In this document: one piece after another, positions 53,121-62,126 of the stretch
Numbering within the stretch: position 1 is the first letter of the stretch
How the letters are laid out: each line of letters begins with the position of its first letter
From: Catenibacterium mitsuokai
Lineage (GTDB): Bacteria > Bacillota_I > Bacilli_A > Erysipelotrichales > Coprobacillaceae
DNA: 64,000 nt
Direction of reading: 5' to 3'
Assembly (NCBI RefSeq): GCF_025148785.1
Contig: NZ_CP102271.1
Location: 1,419,972-1,483,971 of the forward strand
Position numbers and translations under genes: made by a program
Notes under the pieces: model-generated
Told to the model about the DNA's origin: nothing
The model's database searches: none
Seen by the model: only the letters and a program-made list of their open reading frames with translations

Positions 53121-53860
53121 TTTTTTACGCCTCCATAACGACGATCTCTGTTCTGATACTTCCAGATGCATTCATGTAATTTTTCCGCATTAAAATCAGG
53201 CCAGTATGCTTCATCAAAAATAAATTCAGCATAACTAAGCTGCCATAATAAGAAGTTAGATAAACGACACTCACCACTTGAACGAATCATTAAATCAACA
53301 GGTGGTAATTCTTTAGTCATTAGATGTGACTCAAAATAATCTTCTGTAATATTATCCAGGCTCACTTTTCCTTCTTTATATTCTTCGCAAATTGCTTTCG
53401 TAGCTTCAACAATTTCATCACGACCACCATAGATGAATGCAAAGACAAGTTTTAATCCTGTATTATCTTTAGTCTTTGTGATTGCATCATTAATAATATC
53501 CTGCGTTTCCTTTGGAGCTAGTTCTAAATGACCTATTGTCATAATACGAACATTATTATCCATTAATTCCTGAAAATAAAGAGAGAAGAATTCTTTAGGC
53601 AACTTAAAGATATAATCTACTTCACTCTGTTCTCTCTTGAAGTTTTCAGTCGAAAAAGCATAAACAGTCATGGCTTTTACACCTAAGTTATTCGCTTCTA
53701 AAGCAAGATTTCTTATTGTTTTAGTTCCTTCATGATGGCCATATGTTCTAGGCATTTTTCTCTTTTTAGCCCATCTTCCATTTCCATCCATAATAAATGC
53801 GATATGTGCCGGGATGCGATCCATATCTAATGTATATTTTTCTTTTCTTTTAAAAAGCAT
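53117..53860 (-). CDS. uppS: Undecaprenyl diphosphate synthase
   Basis: UppS builds the C55 lipid carrier for peptidoglycan from farnesyl diphosphate. The 247-residue protein has IAFIMDGNGRWAKKR (catalytic Asp), YAFSTENFKR and DLMIRSSGECRLSNFLLWQ; the usual SGE-QR-SNF is present with C in place of Q. ATG 53860 is 6 bases after GAGGTG. It has its own promoter and starts the uppS-cdsA-dxr-rseP-polC unit. Confidence 0.96.
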   Translation of the reverse strand: MLFKRKEKYTLDMDRIPAHIAFIMDGNGRWAKKRKMPRTYGHHEGTKTIRNLALEANNLGVKAMTVYAFSTENFKREQSEVDYIFKLPKEFFSLYFQELMDNNVRIMTIGHLELAPKETQDIINDAITKTKDNTGLKLVFAFIYGGRDEIVEATKAICEEYKEGKVSLDNITEDYFESHLMTKELPPVDLMIRSSGECRLSNFLLWQLSYAEFIFDEAYWPDFNAEKLHECIWKYQNRDRRYGGVKK

Positions 53861-53881
53861 TATAATCACCTCATAAACCGT

Positions 53882-53909
53882 ATTATAGCATAGTGCACTA
53901 CATTTTCAA
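53882..53909 (-). promoter_or_regulatory. Promoter for the uppS operon
   Basis: On the minus strand TTGAAA (53904-53909) and TATAAT (53882-53887) are 16 bases apart, with TGC before the -10 box. Confidence 0.72.
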
Positions 53910-53915
53910 ACAATC

Positions 53916-53945
53916 AAAAAAGGAGGACTTTATGAATCCTCCTTT
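53916..53945 (-). terminator. Terminator after frr
   Basis: AAAGGAGGA (53919-53927) pairs with TCCTCCTTT (53937-53945). On the minus strand T residues follow. Confidence 0.8.
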
Positions 53946-53953
53946 AAATGGCA

Positions 53954-54499
53954 TTAAACTGTCATTAAATCCTTTTCCTTTTCTTTAGCAATCTGGTCAA
54001 TCTTCTTAACAAATTCATTTGTTAAATCCTGAACATCTTCCTTACCTGCTTTTACTTCATCTTCAGTTTCGCCAGTTTTTTCAACATCAGTATTTGCATT
54101 TCTTCTGATATTTCTTAAAGCAACCTTAGCTTCTTCAGCAAGTTTATTCACCTGCTTAACCATTTCTTTTCTTCTTTCTTCAGTTAGAGGTGGAATAACG
54201 ATACGAATTACAGTTCCATCGTTCTGTGGAGTTAAACCTAAATCAGCCTGATAAATACCATGTTCAATATCCTTCATAGAATTCTTATCATAAGGCTTGA
54301 TTACTAACTGACGACCTTCTACAACTGAGATACCTGCTACCTGATTTAAAGGAGTTGGTGAACCATAATATTCAACCATAACTCTATCAAGCATGCTTGG
54401 GTTAGCACGTCCAGTTCTAATATTAACTAATTCATTAGAGAAAGCTTCTACAGATTTCTCCATCTTTTCTTTTGCTTCTTCAAGTACTAATTCTACCAT
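53954..54499 (-). CDS. frr: Ribosome recycling factor
   Basis: This 181-residue protein frees ribosomes after termination with EF-G. It has NIRTGRANPSMLDRV near the N terminus and IPPLTEERRKEMVKQVNKLAEE, both Frr signatures. It follows pyrH by 2 bases. Confidence 0.97.
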   Translation of the reverse strand: MVELVLEEAKEKMEKSVEAFSNELVNIRTGRANPSMLDRVMVEYYGSPTPLNQVAGISVVEGRQLVIKPYDKNSMKDIEHGIYQADLGLTPQNDGTVIRIVIPPLTEERRKEMVKQVNKLAEEAKVALRNIRRNANTDVEKTGETEDEVKAGKEDVQDLTNEFVKKIDQIAKEKEKDLMTV

Positions 54500-54501
54500 T
54501 A

Positions 54502-55218
54502 TTATTCTCCCTTTGAAATAATTGTGCCAGCTACTTCCTGTTTACATGCAAGCGCAATATTTCCTTCTTTCTGCATATTAAATACACTTAAATCAATGTT
54601 ATTGTCTTTACATAAAGTAATAGCTGTCTGATCCATGATCTTTAAATCTTTATTAAGAACATCTAAATAAGTTAACTTGTCAAACTTAACAGCATTTGGA
54701 TCTAACTTAGGGTCAGCTGAATAAACACCATCTACACCATTCTTAGCCATCAAGATAACATCTGCATGAATTTCAGCAGCTCTTAATGCAGCTGTAGTAT
54801 CAGTTGTGAAATATGGGCTACCAGTTCCAGCTGAGAAAATAACAATACGACCTTTTTCAAGATGACGTACAGCTCTTCTTCTGATATATGGTTCAGCAAC
54901 TTCCTTCATATCAATTGCAGTCATAACACGTGTTTCAAGACCAATTGATTCTAAAGCATTCTGTAATGCAAGACCATTCATAACAGTTGCAAGCATACCC
55001 ATGTAATCAGCGCTTGCTCTTTCCATACCCATATCAGCACCAGTCTTACCTCTCCAGATATTACCGCCACCACAAACAATCGCAATTTCAACACCAAGAT
55101 CTTTTGCATCCTTGATCTGTTCTGCGATATCTTTAACTACAATAGGATTAATGCCAAAGCCCTGATCACCAGCCAAAGCTTCACCACTTATTTTTAATAA
55201 AACTCTTTTATAATTCAT
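54502..55218 (-). CDS. pyrH: UMP kinase
   Basis: PyrH phosphorylates UMP to UDP. The 238-residue protein has [15 protein letters not shown] at the N terminus, [10 protein letters not shown] and [17 protein letters not shown], all typical of the amino acid kinase-fold UMP kinase. It has its own promoter. In Bacillus it follows tsf directly; here a permease gene lies between. Confidence 0.97.
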   Translation of the reverse strand: MNYKRVLLKISGEALAGDQGFGINPIVVKDIAEQIKDAKDLGVEIAIVCGGGNIWRGKTGADMGMERASADYMGMLATVMNGLALQNALESIGLETRVMTAIDMKEVAEPYIRRRAVRHLEKGRIVIFSAGTGSPYFTTDTTAALRAAEIHADVILMAKNGVDGVYSADPKLDPNAVKFDKLTYLDVLNKDLKIMDQTAITLCKDNNIDLSVFNMQKEGNIALACKQEVAGTIISKGE

Positions 55219-55249
55219 ATGGATCTCCTTCTGTAAAATCTACAAATTA

Positions 55250-55278
55250 ATTATAAATAGAATTAAGTTTATAGTCAA
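55250..55278 (-). promoter_or_regulatory. Sigma-A promoter for pyrH-frr
   Basis: On the minus strand TTGACT (55273-55278) and TATAAT (55250-55255) are exactly 17 bases apart. Confidence 0.82.
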
Positions 55279-55312
55279 CAGTGAACTAATGAGACAAAAA
55301 ATACTCTTTAAG

Positions 55313-55344
55313 AAAAAAACTTCCTGTTCAAATGTTCAGGAAGT
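55313..55344 (-). terminator. Terminator after the permease gene
   Basis: ACTTCCTG (55319-55326) pairs with CAGGAAGT (55337-55344), and on the minus strand seven T follow. Confidence 0.85.
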
Positions 55345-55353
55345 CATTTATAT

Positions 55354-56685
55354 CTATGAATTACTATTCTTTGGTAAGATTAAATTTAATATAATTGCAG
55401 TAATAGTCGCAAGTACAACTGGAGATTTACCAAAGATAGTTGTAACCCAAGATGGGAATGTAGCAAGTGCTGCATTCGCTTGAGTAACACCCATACCTAA
55501 AGCAACAGCTAACCCAACAACTGTTGTGTTTCTGAAATCCATAGGATGAGATGCAATAAGTTTAATACCTGTCATTGCAATAGAAGCGAATACAGATACA
55601 GTCGCACCACCAAGTACACAATAAGGGATTGTAGTTAGAAGTGATGAGAACTTAGGAATAAGGCCAGCAATTAAAATAATACCTGCAGCAAGTCCAAATA
55701 CCTTCTTAGAAACAACTTTTGTAGAACCAACGATACCAACGTTCTGACTATAAGTAGCAGTTGGTAACCCACCAAATAAAGCACAGAAGATATTAGTTAA
55801 ACCATAAGCAACAATACCACCATTTAATTCTTCATCTGTAGGCATACGGTCCATACCACCTGTAGTAGTCGCAGAGAAATCACCAATAGCCTGAATAGAG
55901 TTAATAGCGAATAATACTCCTATAGCAATACAGGCTGCTGGATTAAATTTAACACCAAAATGCATAAATTGTGGTAAAGCAAACCAAGATGCATTTGCAA
56001 CAGCTGAGAAATCCACCATATGAAAGCATAAAGCAATAATATAGCCAACAATAATACCAATTAAGATAGATGCAAGTTTGAAAATTCCCTTACCATAATG
56101 GTTCAAGAAAGTAACAACAGCTAATGTTATAAACGCAATAAGCCAGTTCTGCCAAGAACCATAAGACTTAGAAGCCGCACCACCAGCCATATAATTAATA
56201 GCTGTAGGATACAATGATAACCCGATTGAGAATACAACTGTACCAGTAATAAGTGGTGGGAAGAACTTTCTAATCTTTTTTACAAATATACCTACAATAA
56301 CCGCAACAATACCACCAGCAATCTGTGCACCTAAGATAGTGGCAATATCAAATTCACCAGCAATAGCCTGCATAGTAGGCAAATAAGCAAAACTAATTCC
56401 CATAATAACAGGTAAACCTGATCCAATAGAAAACTTCTTTCCTCTTAATAGTGGAAAAACCTGAAATAATGTAGAGATTGCAGACATAGTTAATGCAGCC
56501 TGAATCAGAATAACTGAATCACTTGCTGAAAGTCCAGCAACTCCTGAAATAATAATAGCAGGTGCAACACATCCGACAACCATTGCCACAACGTGCTGAA
56601 GTGCTAAAGGTAAAGCTTGTGATGTAGAAGGCTTTCCATCAATTTTGAAAAGTTCTTCAGACATACTAGTTTGATCTTTACTCAT
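55354..56685 (-). CDS. Xanthine/uracil-type nucleobase permease (NCS2 family)
   Basis: This 443-residue membrane protein has about 12-14 hydrophobic segments and the NCS2 signs QHVVAMVVGCVAPAII in the first helix, the QNVG motif (YSQNVGIVGSTK) and LPTATYSQ. The first part fits the xanthine/urate (PbuX/XanQ) branch better than UraA, but substrate choice from sequence is not safe. It has its own promoter, operator-like palindrome and terminator between tsf and pyrH, so it looks inserted into a conserved cluster. Confidence 0.88.
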   Translation of the reverse strand: MSKDQTSMSEELFKIDGKPSTSQALPLALQHVVAMVVGCVAPAIIISGVAGLSASDSVILIQAALTMSAISTLFQVFPLLRGKKFSIGSGLPVIMGISFAYLPTMQAIAGEFDIATILGAQIAGGIVAVIVGIFVKKIRKFFPPLITGTVVFSIGLSLYPTAINYMAGGAASKSYGSWQNWLIAFITLAVVTFLNHYGKGIFKLASILIGIIVGYIIALCFHMVDFSAVANASWFALPQFMHFGVKFNPAACIAIGVLFAINSIQAIGDFSATTTGGMDRMPTDEELNGGIVAYGLTNIFCALFGGLPTATYSQNVGIVGSTKVVSKKVFGLAAGIILIAGLIPKFSSLLTTIPYCVLGGATVSVFASIAMTGIKLIASHPMDFRNTTVVGLAVALGMGVTQANAALATFPSWVTTIFGKSPVVLATITAIILNLILPKNSNS

Positions 56686-56697
56686 ATTTCCTCCTCG

Positions 56698-56709
56698 TTT
56701 GTATACAAA
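56698..56709. promoter_or_regulatory. Perfect palindrome, possible operator of the permease gene
   Basis: TTTGTATACAAA is a perfect 12-bp inverted repeat about 14 bases from the permease -10 box, where the RNA begins. Its T-G-T-x-x-A-C-A core is of the kind bound by GntR-type regulators; no regulator gene is nearby. Confidence 0.5.
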
Positions 56710-56722
56710 AAATACAATTCAG

Positions 56723-56751
56723 ATAATAACACGTAAATCTCTAATATGCAA
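56723..56751 (-). promoter_or_regulatory. Promoter for the permease gene
   Basis: On the minus strand TTGCAT (56746-56751) and TATTAT (56723-56728) are 17 bases apart, with TGT before the -10 box. Confidence 0.7.
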
Positions 56752-56777
56752 TGGATTTATCATTATAATAAAATAGT

Positions 56778-56805
56778 AAAAAAAAGAAGTACATATTGTA
56801 CTTCT
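56778..56805 (-). terminator. Terminator after tsf
   Basis: AGAAGTACA (56785-56793) pairs with TGTACTTCT (56797-56805) with a T run after it on the minus strand. Confidence 0.88.
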
Positions 56806-56819
56806 TCTAAAACTCATAA

Positions 56820-57716
56820 TTATTTTTTAGCAGCAGCCATCTGAGCAGCTACTTCAGCGGCGAAGTCTTCTTCTTTGTGTTCCATACCTTCACCAACCAT
56901 GAATCTAGCCATTTCAACAATCTTACCGTTTCCTAAGAACTGAGCAACTGTTAAATCAGGGTTCTTAACGAATTCCTGGTCAACTAAGCAGATAGCTTTT
57001 AATTCTTTATTTAAACGTCCAGCGATCATCTTTTCTACGATGTTTTCTGGTTTAGGTTTAGCTGACTTAGCATTTTCTTCTAAAGCCTGTTTCTTTAATA
57101 CTTCAGTTTCCTTAGCAATATGTTCTGCTGGGATAGCTGATCTATCAATGAACTGAGGAGCACTTGCAGCTACATGCATAGCAACATCTCTAGCCTTTTC
57201 TTCATCGCTATCAGCAATTTTAACTAAAGCAGTAATCTTACCACCCATATGAGAGTAAGCACCGAATACTTCGTTATCAGCCTTAGTCATAACAACAAAT
57301 CTTCTTAAAGATAATTTTTCACCAATCTTACCTGATTTTTCAGCAATTGCAGTAGCAAGGTCTTTACCATCTAATTCAATCTTTAAAGCTGCATCTAAAT
57401 CAGCTGGTTCATTTGTAACGATAGTCTTTGCAACATTGTTTACTAATTCCTGGAATTCAGCATTCTTAGCTACGAAGTCAGTTTCTGAGTTAACTTCTAC
57501 TAAAGCTGCCTTATTACCATCAATTACAAATGCAGATAAACCTTCAGCTGCAATTCTATCAGCCTTCTTAGCTGCCTTTGCGATACCTTTTTCTCTTAAC
57601 CAGTCAAAAGCTTCTTCGATGTTACCGTTAGTTGCATCTAAAGCCTTTTTACAGTCCATCATACCTGCACCAGTTTTTTCACGTAATTCTTTTACTAATT
57701 TTGCACTAATTGCCAT
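56820..57716 (-). CDS. tsf: Elongation factor Ts
   Basis: EF-Ts recycles EF-Tu-GDP. The 298-residue protein has the UBA-like N terminus [18 protein letters not shown] and the [12 protein letters not shown] motif, then two core subdomains, with [14 protein letters not shown] near the end. ATG 57716 follows a GGAGG site; the longer frame that runs through the rpsB-tsf hairpin is rejected. Confidence 0.97.
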   Translation of the reverse strand: MAISAKLVKELREKTGAGMMDCKKALDATNGNIEEAFDWLREKGIAKAAKKADRIAAEGLSAFVIDGNKAALVEVNSETDFVAKNAEFQELVNNVAKTIVTNEPADLDAALKIELDGKDLATAIAEKSGKIGEKLSLRRFVVMTKADNEVFGAYSHMGGKITALVKIADSDEEKARDVAMHVAASAPQFIDRSAIPAEHIAKETEVLKKQALEENAKSAKPKPENIVEKMIAGRLNKELKAICLVDQEFVKNPDLTVAQFLGNGKIVEMARFMVGEGMEHKEEDFAAEVAAQMAAAKK

Positions 57717-57740
57717 TTGTTTTTCCTCCGTATTTTTATT

Positions 57741-57772
57741 AAAAAGGAGAAAGCATAATGCTTTCTCCTTTT
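57741..57772 (-). terminator. Hairpin between rpsB and tsf (attenuator-like)
   Basis: Bases 57742-57756 pair with 57758-57772 over up to 15 bp. On the minus strand T residues follow (including the TTTTTAATAAAAA stretch). It probably stops part of the transcripts so that S2 is made in greater amount than EF-Ts. Confidence 0.75.
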
Positions 57773-57774
57773 GA

Positions 57775-58614
57775 TTATGCTTCAGTCTTGTCAGTTCTTG
57801 GAGCTTTATTTCTTCTAGGACCGTTCTTATATCTTGGTCCTCTGTTGTTTTTATTTTCTTCAACGCTTGCAACAGCATCGTTCATTGTTACTTCTTTTTC
57901 TTCTTCGTCTTTAACGAATGCTACAGTAGTAGGTTCACCCTTAGCTTCGCAGATAGCATCAGCCATAGCAGCAACGATTAACTTAACAGCTCTGATTGCA
58001 TCATCGTTTGCAGGGATAACATGATCTACTTCATCAGGATCACAGTTAGTATCAACGATACCAAATACTGGGATACCTAAAATCTTAGCTTCAGCTACAG
58101 CATTGTGTTCAACCTTTGGATCAACAACGAATAAAGCGTTTGGTAACTTCTTCATTTCTTTGATACCGCCAAGGTTTCTTTCTAACTTAGCCTTTTCTTT
58201 CATAAGAAGAACTGCTTCTTTCTTAGTATACTGTTCTAAGCTTCCGTCTTCTTCCATCTTTTCAAGTTCAATAAGTCTCTTGATTCTCTTCTGGATAGTC
58301 TTGAAGTTTGTTAAAGTTCCACCTAACCATCTAGAATTTACGAAATAAGAACCTGATCTTTCAGCTTCAGTCTGAACAGCTTCCTGAGCCTGCTTCTTAG
58401 TACCAACAAATAAAACCTTACCGCCCTTTTCAGCGATTTCTTTCATTGCCTGATAAGCTTCATCTAATTTGTCTGAAGACTTCTTTAAGTCAATGATATA
58501 GATTCCATTTCTTGATGTAAAGATGTATGGAGCCATTTTTGGGTTCCATCTCTTTGTCTGATGTCCAAAATGAACACCAACTTCTAATAATTTTTTCATT
58601 GAAATTACTGGCAT
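57775..58614 (-). CDS. rpsB: 30S ribosomal protein S2
   Basis: This 279-residue ribosomal protein has [35 protein letters not shown] and [20 protein letters not shown]. The core is that of S2, with a basic C-terminal tail ([19 protein letters not shown]) of about 35 residues that makes it longer than E. coli S2 (241). ATG 58614 follows AGGAGG. Confidence 0.97.
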   Translation of the reverse strand: MPVISMKKLLEVGVHFGHQTKRWNPKMAPYIFTSRNGIYIIDLKKSSDKLDEAYQAMKEIAEKGGKVLFVGTKKQAQEAVQTEAERSGSYFVNSRWLGGTLTNFKTIQKRIKRLIELEKMEEDGSLEQYTKKEAVLLMKEKAKLERNLGGIKEMKKLPNALFVVDPKVEHNAVAEAKILGIPVFGIVDTNCDPDEVDHVIPANDDAIRAVKLIVAAMADAICEAKGEPTTVAFVKDEEEKEVTMNDAVASVEENKNNRGPRYKNGPRRNKAPRTDKTEA

Positions 58615-58715
58615 GTGTAATTTCCTCCTTTTTGTTTTTTCCTCCACTATTTCTAACATAGCTCACCTATTAGGCACTCGAACCATGAATCCATAGTGTG
58701 TGTATTTCAAACACC
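58615..58715 (-). promoter_or_regulatory. rpsB leader RNA with a possible S2-binding hairpin
   Basis: Between the promoter and the rpsB start there are about 100 bases of leader. On the minus strand CATGGTGT pairs with ACACTATG (G-T allowed) as a hairpin at about 58690-58718, followed by a GTTCGAG...CCTAATAGG segment. Autoregulation of rpsB by S2 is known in other bacteria; a link here is inference. Confidence 0.45.
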
Positions 58716-58720
58716 ATGAC

Positions 58721-58749
58721 ATATTACCATAAAATTTAATGAAATACAA
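58721..58749 (-). promoter_or_regulatory. Promoter for rpsB
   Basis: On the minus strand TTGTAT (58744-58749) and TAATAT (58721-58726) are 17 bases apart, with TG at the extended -10 position. Confidence 0.65.
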
Positions 58750-58750
58750 T

Positions 58751-58781
58751 AAAAAAAGAGAAGAAATTGAATTCTTCTCTT
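58751..58781 (-). terminator. Terminator after mreD
   Basis: AAGAGAAGAA (58756-58765) pairs with TTCTTCTCTT (58772-58781); on the minus strand a T run follows. Confidence 0.88.
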
Positions 58782-59319
58782 AAATATCTTTCAAGTCAAA
58801 ATCATTTGGTTCAATATGGATATCAAATTGTTTATATACAAGATATACTATTGGCGCAAATATGAGATTCATAACTAATGTAGGAATAAATCTCATTGTT
58901 GTAAACTGAATGATACCAATATAAGTTGAACGCGAAATAAGCATCAACCAATATATTACAAATTCCTTAAACGTAATGATAAGACCTGCATATACTACTG
59001 ATTCAAAGCATGTAATGTTGTCATTTCTATAAATATATGTTCTTACAAAAGTAATAGCACAATAAATAAGAATATAGACCATTAATGAATTTGAGTAACA
59101 TACACTATAATAAAGACCGCATGCTGCTCCAAAGAAAAATCTTTCAGATTTATCATGAATCGTAACAGTTAATAATGAAAACATCAACAGCCCAATACAG
59201 GGAACAAATGTAAAACCAGAACGATTGATATTAGTTGGAATAAAGAAATTAATCACACTATCAATCAAATAACATACAAACATAATCAGGAAATTCTTGA
59301 TGATCTGATTATTCTTCAT
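58780..59319 (-). CDS. mreD: MreD-like rod-shape membrane protein
   Basis: This 179-residue protein has about five hydrophobic segments and sits directly after mreC. MreD is a small integral membrane protein of the elongation complex with weak sequence conservation, so the call rests on size, topology and gene order. ATG 59319 is 9 bases after GAGGG, and a longer frame into mreC is rejected. Confidence 0.75.
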   Translation of the reverse strand: MKNNQIIKNFLIMFVCYLIDSVINFFIPTNINRSGFTFVPCIGLLMFSLLTVTIHDKSERFFFGAACGLYYSVCYSNSLMVYILIYCAITFVRTYIYRNDNITCFESVVYAGLIITFKEFVIYWLMLISRSTYIGIIQFTTMRFIPTLVMNLIFAPIVYLVYKQFDIHIEPNDFDLKDI

Positions 59320-59320
59320 A

Positions 59321-60166
59321 TTAATTAACCCTCTGCACAACTGCTACATAGTTTAATGTATCATAGTTAACAGATGGCTTAACAGTAACATATTTACCAC
59401 TCGCATCATTGCCAGCATTAAATCCTACCACTTTGCCTACTAAGATACCTCTAGGAGACTTTCCTTTTCCTCCCAACCCACTAGTAGTTACATTTAATCC
59501 CTTTTGAATCTTATCCACTGTAGATAATAAAGAGATTTTATAAGTTCCAGATTTTACATTATAGCCATTTAATAAACCATAATAGGTATTATTGCCATCC
59601 ACAATCATCACTGGAAGCTGAACACTGTTATTTTCTGAACAAAGCAATGTCACAGTAGAAGAAATAGTGCCTACTTTAGTAACTGTTCCAATCATTCCTT
59701 TAGACGTAATAACAGCCATGCCTTTCTTGATCTTAGAATTAGTTCCCATATCAATCTTCACTTGGTTACTCCATGATTCAGCATCTCTTTCAATAATTGT
59801 TGTATATTTTACTTTATAGTCAGTAGGTAAAGATTCAATATTTGTAATTTTCTTTATTTCTGACAATTCATTTGATAATACTTCATTCATCGCAAGCTCA
59901 CTTGCATAATTGTCAAGTGAACGCTTTAATTTCTTATTTTCACGATAAACAAGTTTTAGATCATGATACTCAGCAAAGACATTCTTTACATATTTTACTG
60001 GTGCCTTAATAATATAATATTCAGCATTCGCAACTGTATCCTGAAATACACTTGAAAATGGTAGTTCAGTAATACCTGAAACAAGAGCATAAACAGATGT
60101 AATAATCAATACTATAGTAATGATAATCATTCTTCTTGTATGCTTGTTTTTCTTCTTTTTATACAA
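59321..60166 (-). CDS. mreC: Cell-shape protein MreC
   Basis: This 281-residue protein has one N-terminal membrane helix (MIIITIVLIITSVYALVSGI), a coiled coil with NKKLKRSLDNYASELAMNEV and the MreC beta-domains (AVITSKGMIGTVTKVGTISS and VTTSGLGGKGKSPRGILVG). It scaffolds the elongation machinery outside the cell. TTG 60166 is proposed since GAGGTG (60173-60178) is 6 bases away; ATG 60172 abuts that site. No mreB gene precedes it, which is unusual. Confidence 0.88.
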   Translation of the reverse strand: MYKKKKNKHTRRMIIITIVLIITSVYALVSGITELPFSSVFQDTVANAEYYIIKAPVKYVKNVFAEYHDLKLVYRENKKLKRSLDNYASELAMNEVLSNELSEIKKITNIESLPTDYKVKYTTIIERDAESWSNQVKIDMGTNSKIKKGMAVITSKGMIGTVTKVGTISSTVTLLCSENNSVQLPVMIVDGNNTYYGLLNGYNVKSGTYKISLLSTVDKIQKGLNVTTSGLGGKGKSPRGILVGKVVGFNAGNDASGKYVTVKPSVNYDTLNYVAVVQRVN

Positions 60167-60232
60167 TGACATCACCTCGGTGAATACATTATAATATCTC
60201 TTTTTGAAAAATGCAATCATAAGGAAAAACAG

Positions 60233-60913
60233 TTATAAGATTGAAGAATAGACCTTCTCTGCCTTAAAGCTATAATATTGATTTCTACCTATTATGATAT
60301 GGTCTACAATATCCACATTCATCATCTTTCCTAAATCTACTAGCTTCTGTGTCATACTAATATCCTCACTTGACGGATGCGCATCACCTGATGGATGATT
60401 ATGAACACAGATGATACTGACACCATTAAAAGCGAGAGCTTCTCTAAAAATTTCTCTTGCCGATACTATGGACATATTGACACTACCGATAAATAATGTT
60501 TTTTCAGCAATTAAACGATTATGATTATCTAAAATCATAATCAAAAAATGTTCCTGTGATAAATGAGACATCTTCGTTTCTAAGTGATAAAAGACTTTTG
60601 TAGGATTATCATACACTTCATTTATATTTGTATGAATATTAATTCTCTTAGAGAATTCTAATGCTGCCATAATTCCTATGGCCTTGGCTTTATTAATTCC
60701 TTTAAAAGATAATAATTTCGCAAACGTAATAGTATGAAACCCATTCATACCATGTATTTCTCTTAGTATTGTAGAAGATAAATCTAAAACCGACTGCTCT
60801 TTGTTGCCAGTTCTTAATAATAATGCAAGAAGTTCTTCATCGGTCAATGATTCTATACCATTCAAGAGTGCTTTTTCTCTAGGCTGAGAAGACTGTTCAA
60901 GTCCCTTGATCAT
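60233..60913 (-). CDS. radC: RadC family (JAB domain) protein
   Basis: This 226-residue protein has an N-terminal helix-hairpin-helix-like part (LTDEELLALLLRTGNKEQSVLDL) and a C-terminal JAB/MPN domain with the metal motif VHNHPSGDAHPSSED. The family is named RadC, but its proposed repair role in E. coli is disputed. Its place beside mreC matches the radC-mreBCD order with mreB missing. Confidence 0.9.
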   Translation of the reverse strand: MIKGLEQSSQPREKALLNGIESLTDEELLALLLRTGNKEQSVLDLSSTILREIHGMNGFHTITFAKLLSFKGINKAKAIGIMAALEFSKRINIHTNINEVYDNPTKVFYHLETKMSHLSQEHFLIMILDNHNRLIAEKTLFIGSVNMSIVSAREIFREALAFNGVSIICVHNHPSGDAHPSSEDISMTQKLVDLGKMMNVDIVDHIIIGRNQYYSFKAEKVYSSIL

Positions 60914-61104
60914 AAATACCTGCCACTCAAAATATGATTAAATATACTCACATCGAGATAATGTAATTTCTCATGAACATTACTTACTATGTCATCACGT
61001 ATACTTTGGATTGACCGAAATCATATCGACTCACAGGTTCTTGTATACTCCATAGTTGTAAATTTCCAAAATAGCCTTCGGTACATACCTACGTTTGCGT
61101 TTGT
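60914..61104. other. Gap with likely right end of the IS607-type element
   Basis: No gene is seen. The DNA directly after the tnpB pseudogene (about 61000-61104) probably contains the right end and the guide-RNA (omega RNA) region that lies there in active IS607 and IS605 elements; boundaries cannot be fixed since such elements lack inverted repeats and make no target duplication. Confidence 0.35.
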
Positions 61105-62126
61105 TTATGCAACTTCGTAAGTTTTAGCATCTCTCGGATGAGTAGCAGCATTAAAATCTCTGTTTTCGATATAACCATAGTAACATTTGAAAATTCTGCG
61201 AAGCAACTGCTATTGAAAGATGTTTGTTCTTCATCATTCCTGATACGTTTAAATCTTCAATCGTTATATAAGATGGCTTGGTTTTCACTATCTCTGCAAT
61301 TATCTTATTGATGTAATCAGTACGGATATTGTCGATTTTATGATGAAGCTTCTGTATCTTAAGCCTTGATTTTGTATATTTCTTTTTTTGGGTGGACTCT
61401 CCTTTCTTTAGATTTTCATACTTTCGAGAAAGACTTCTCTGTTCTCAAATAAGCTTTTTTTCAAGTTTCTTTAATTCTGCAGAATTATGGATGTTCTTAT
61501 AAGTTTTTTCCATTAGAGGCACTCACAAAATCCTTTATTCCAAGGTCAATGCCAATTCCTTTACTGGAATTATTGGCTGTCCTTCTATCTGGGATTTCTA
61601 TAAGAACTGATACATAGTATCTGTCAGCTTTTATTGAGACATGACCGCTTTTAATTACGTATCCATCCTTTGTTGTGGGAATATATCCTTTCTCTTTGAT
61701 ACGGACCCAACCAAGTGACGGAATCTTGATTCTGTGTCTTTCGCAAAGGCAATCTTTTGCGTTATTCCTTACAAAATACATTTTCACATCAGATCTGCCT
61801 TTCTTTTTAAAATTTGGAAAGCCGCTTTCATGATTCAAGAATCTTTTAAGTGCGATCTGTGCGTTATTTACTGCTTGTGTTACCGATTTAGAATAAGATT
61901 CCTTGATCCAGGAATATTCTGGATGGCTCGGAAGATACTCATTGTTAAGCCATACTCTAAACTGGCTGCTGCTCATATACTTTTTGCCACTTTCATGAAG
62001 CTCCTTATTATGAGCAAGGTAGAAGTTATAGATAAATCTGCAAGTACCTATTGTTTTACGAATTTTGACTTTCTGCTCTTCTGTCGGATTTATTTCCGTC
62101 TTGAAGCTCTTCAGCAATTTTCTCAT
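61105..62126 (-). pseudogene. tnpB: TnpB (RNA-guided nuclease) pseudogene of an IS607-type element
   Basis: The first 209 residues from ATG 62126 are an intact TnpB N-terminal part with GIGIDLGIKDFVSA (first RuvC Asp). The frame then stops at 61497. The rest continues in another frame (NSAELKKLEKKL) and contains a stop at about 61446 where Arg is expected, then TDYINKIIAEIVKTKPSYIT and IEDLNVSGMM with the second RuvC acid. After QNF a block of several dozen codons, including the zinc ribbon, is missing, and a last piece IENRDFNAATHPRDAKTYEV ends at 61105. It is thus inactive. Confidence 0.85.

Noticed and set aside
56686-56819. Possible purine riboswitch upstream of the permease gene
   Set aside because: The leader is too short and lacks the conserved loop and junction sequences; only a palindrome is seen.
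57717-57878. Longer N terminus for EF-Ts
   Set aside because: It would read through the rpsB end and the intergenic hairpin; the canonical start at 57716 has a GGAGG site.
57758-58024. Plus-strand frame opposite rpsB
   Set aside because: It is a shadow of the S2 gene, with Ser/Phe/Leu-rich composition that mirrors Lys/Glu codons of the true frame.
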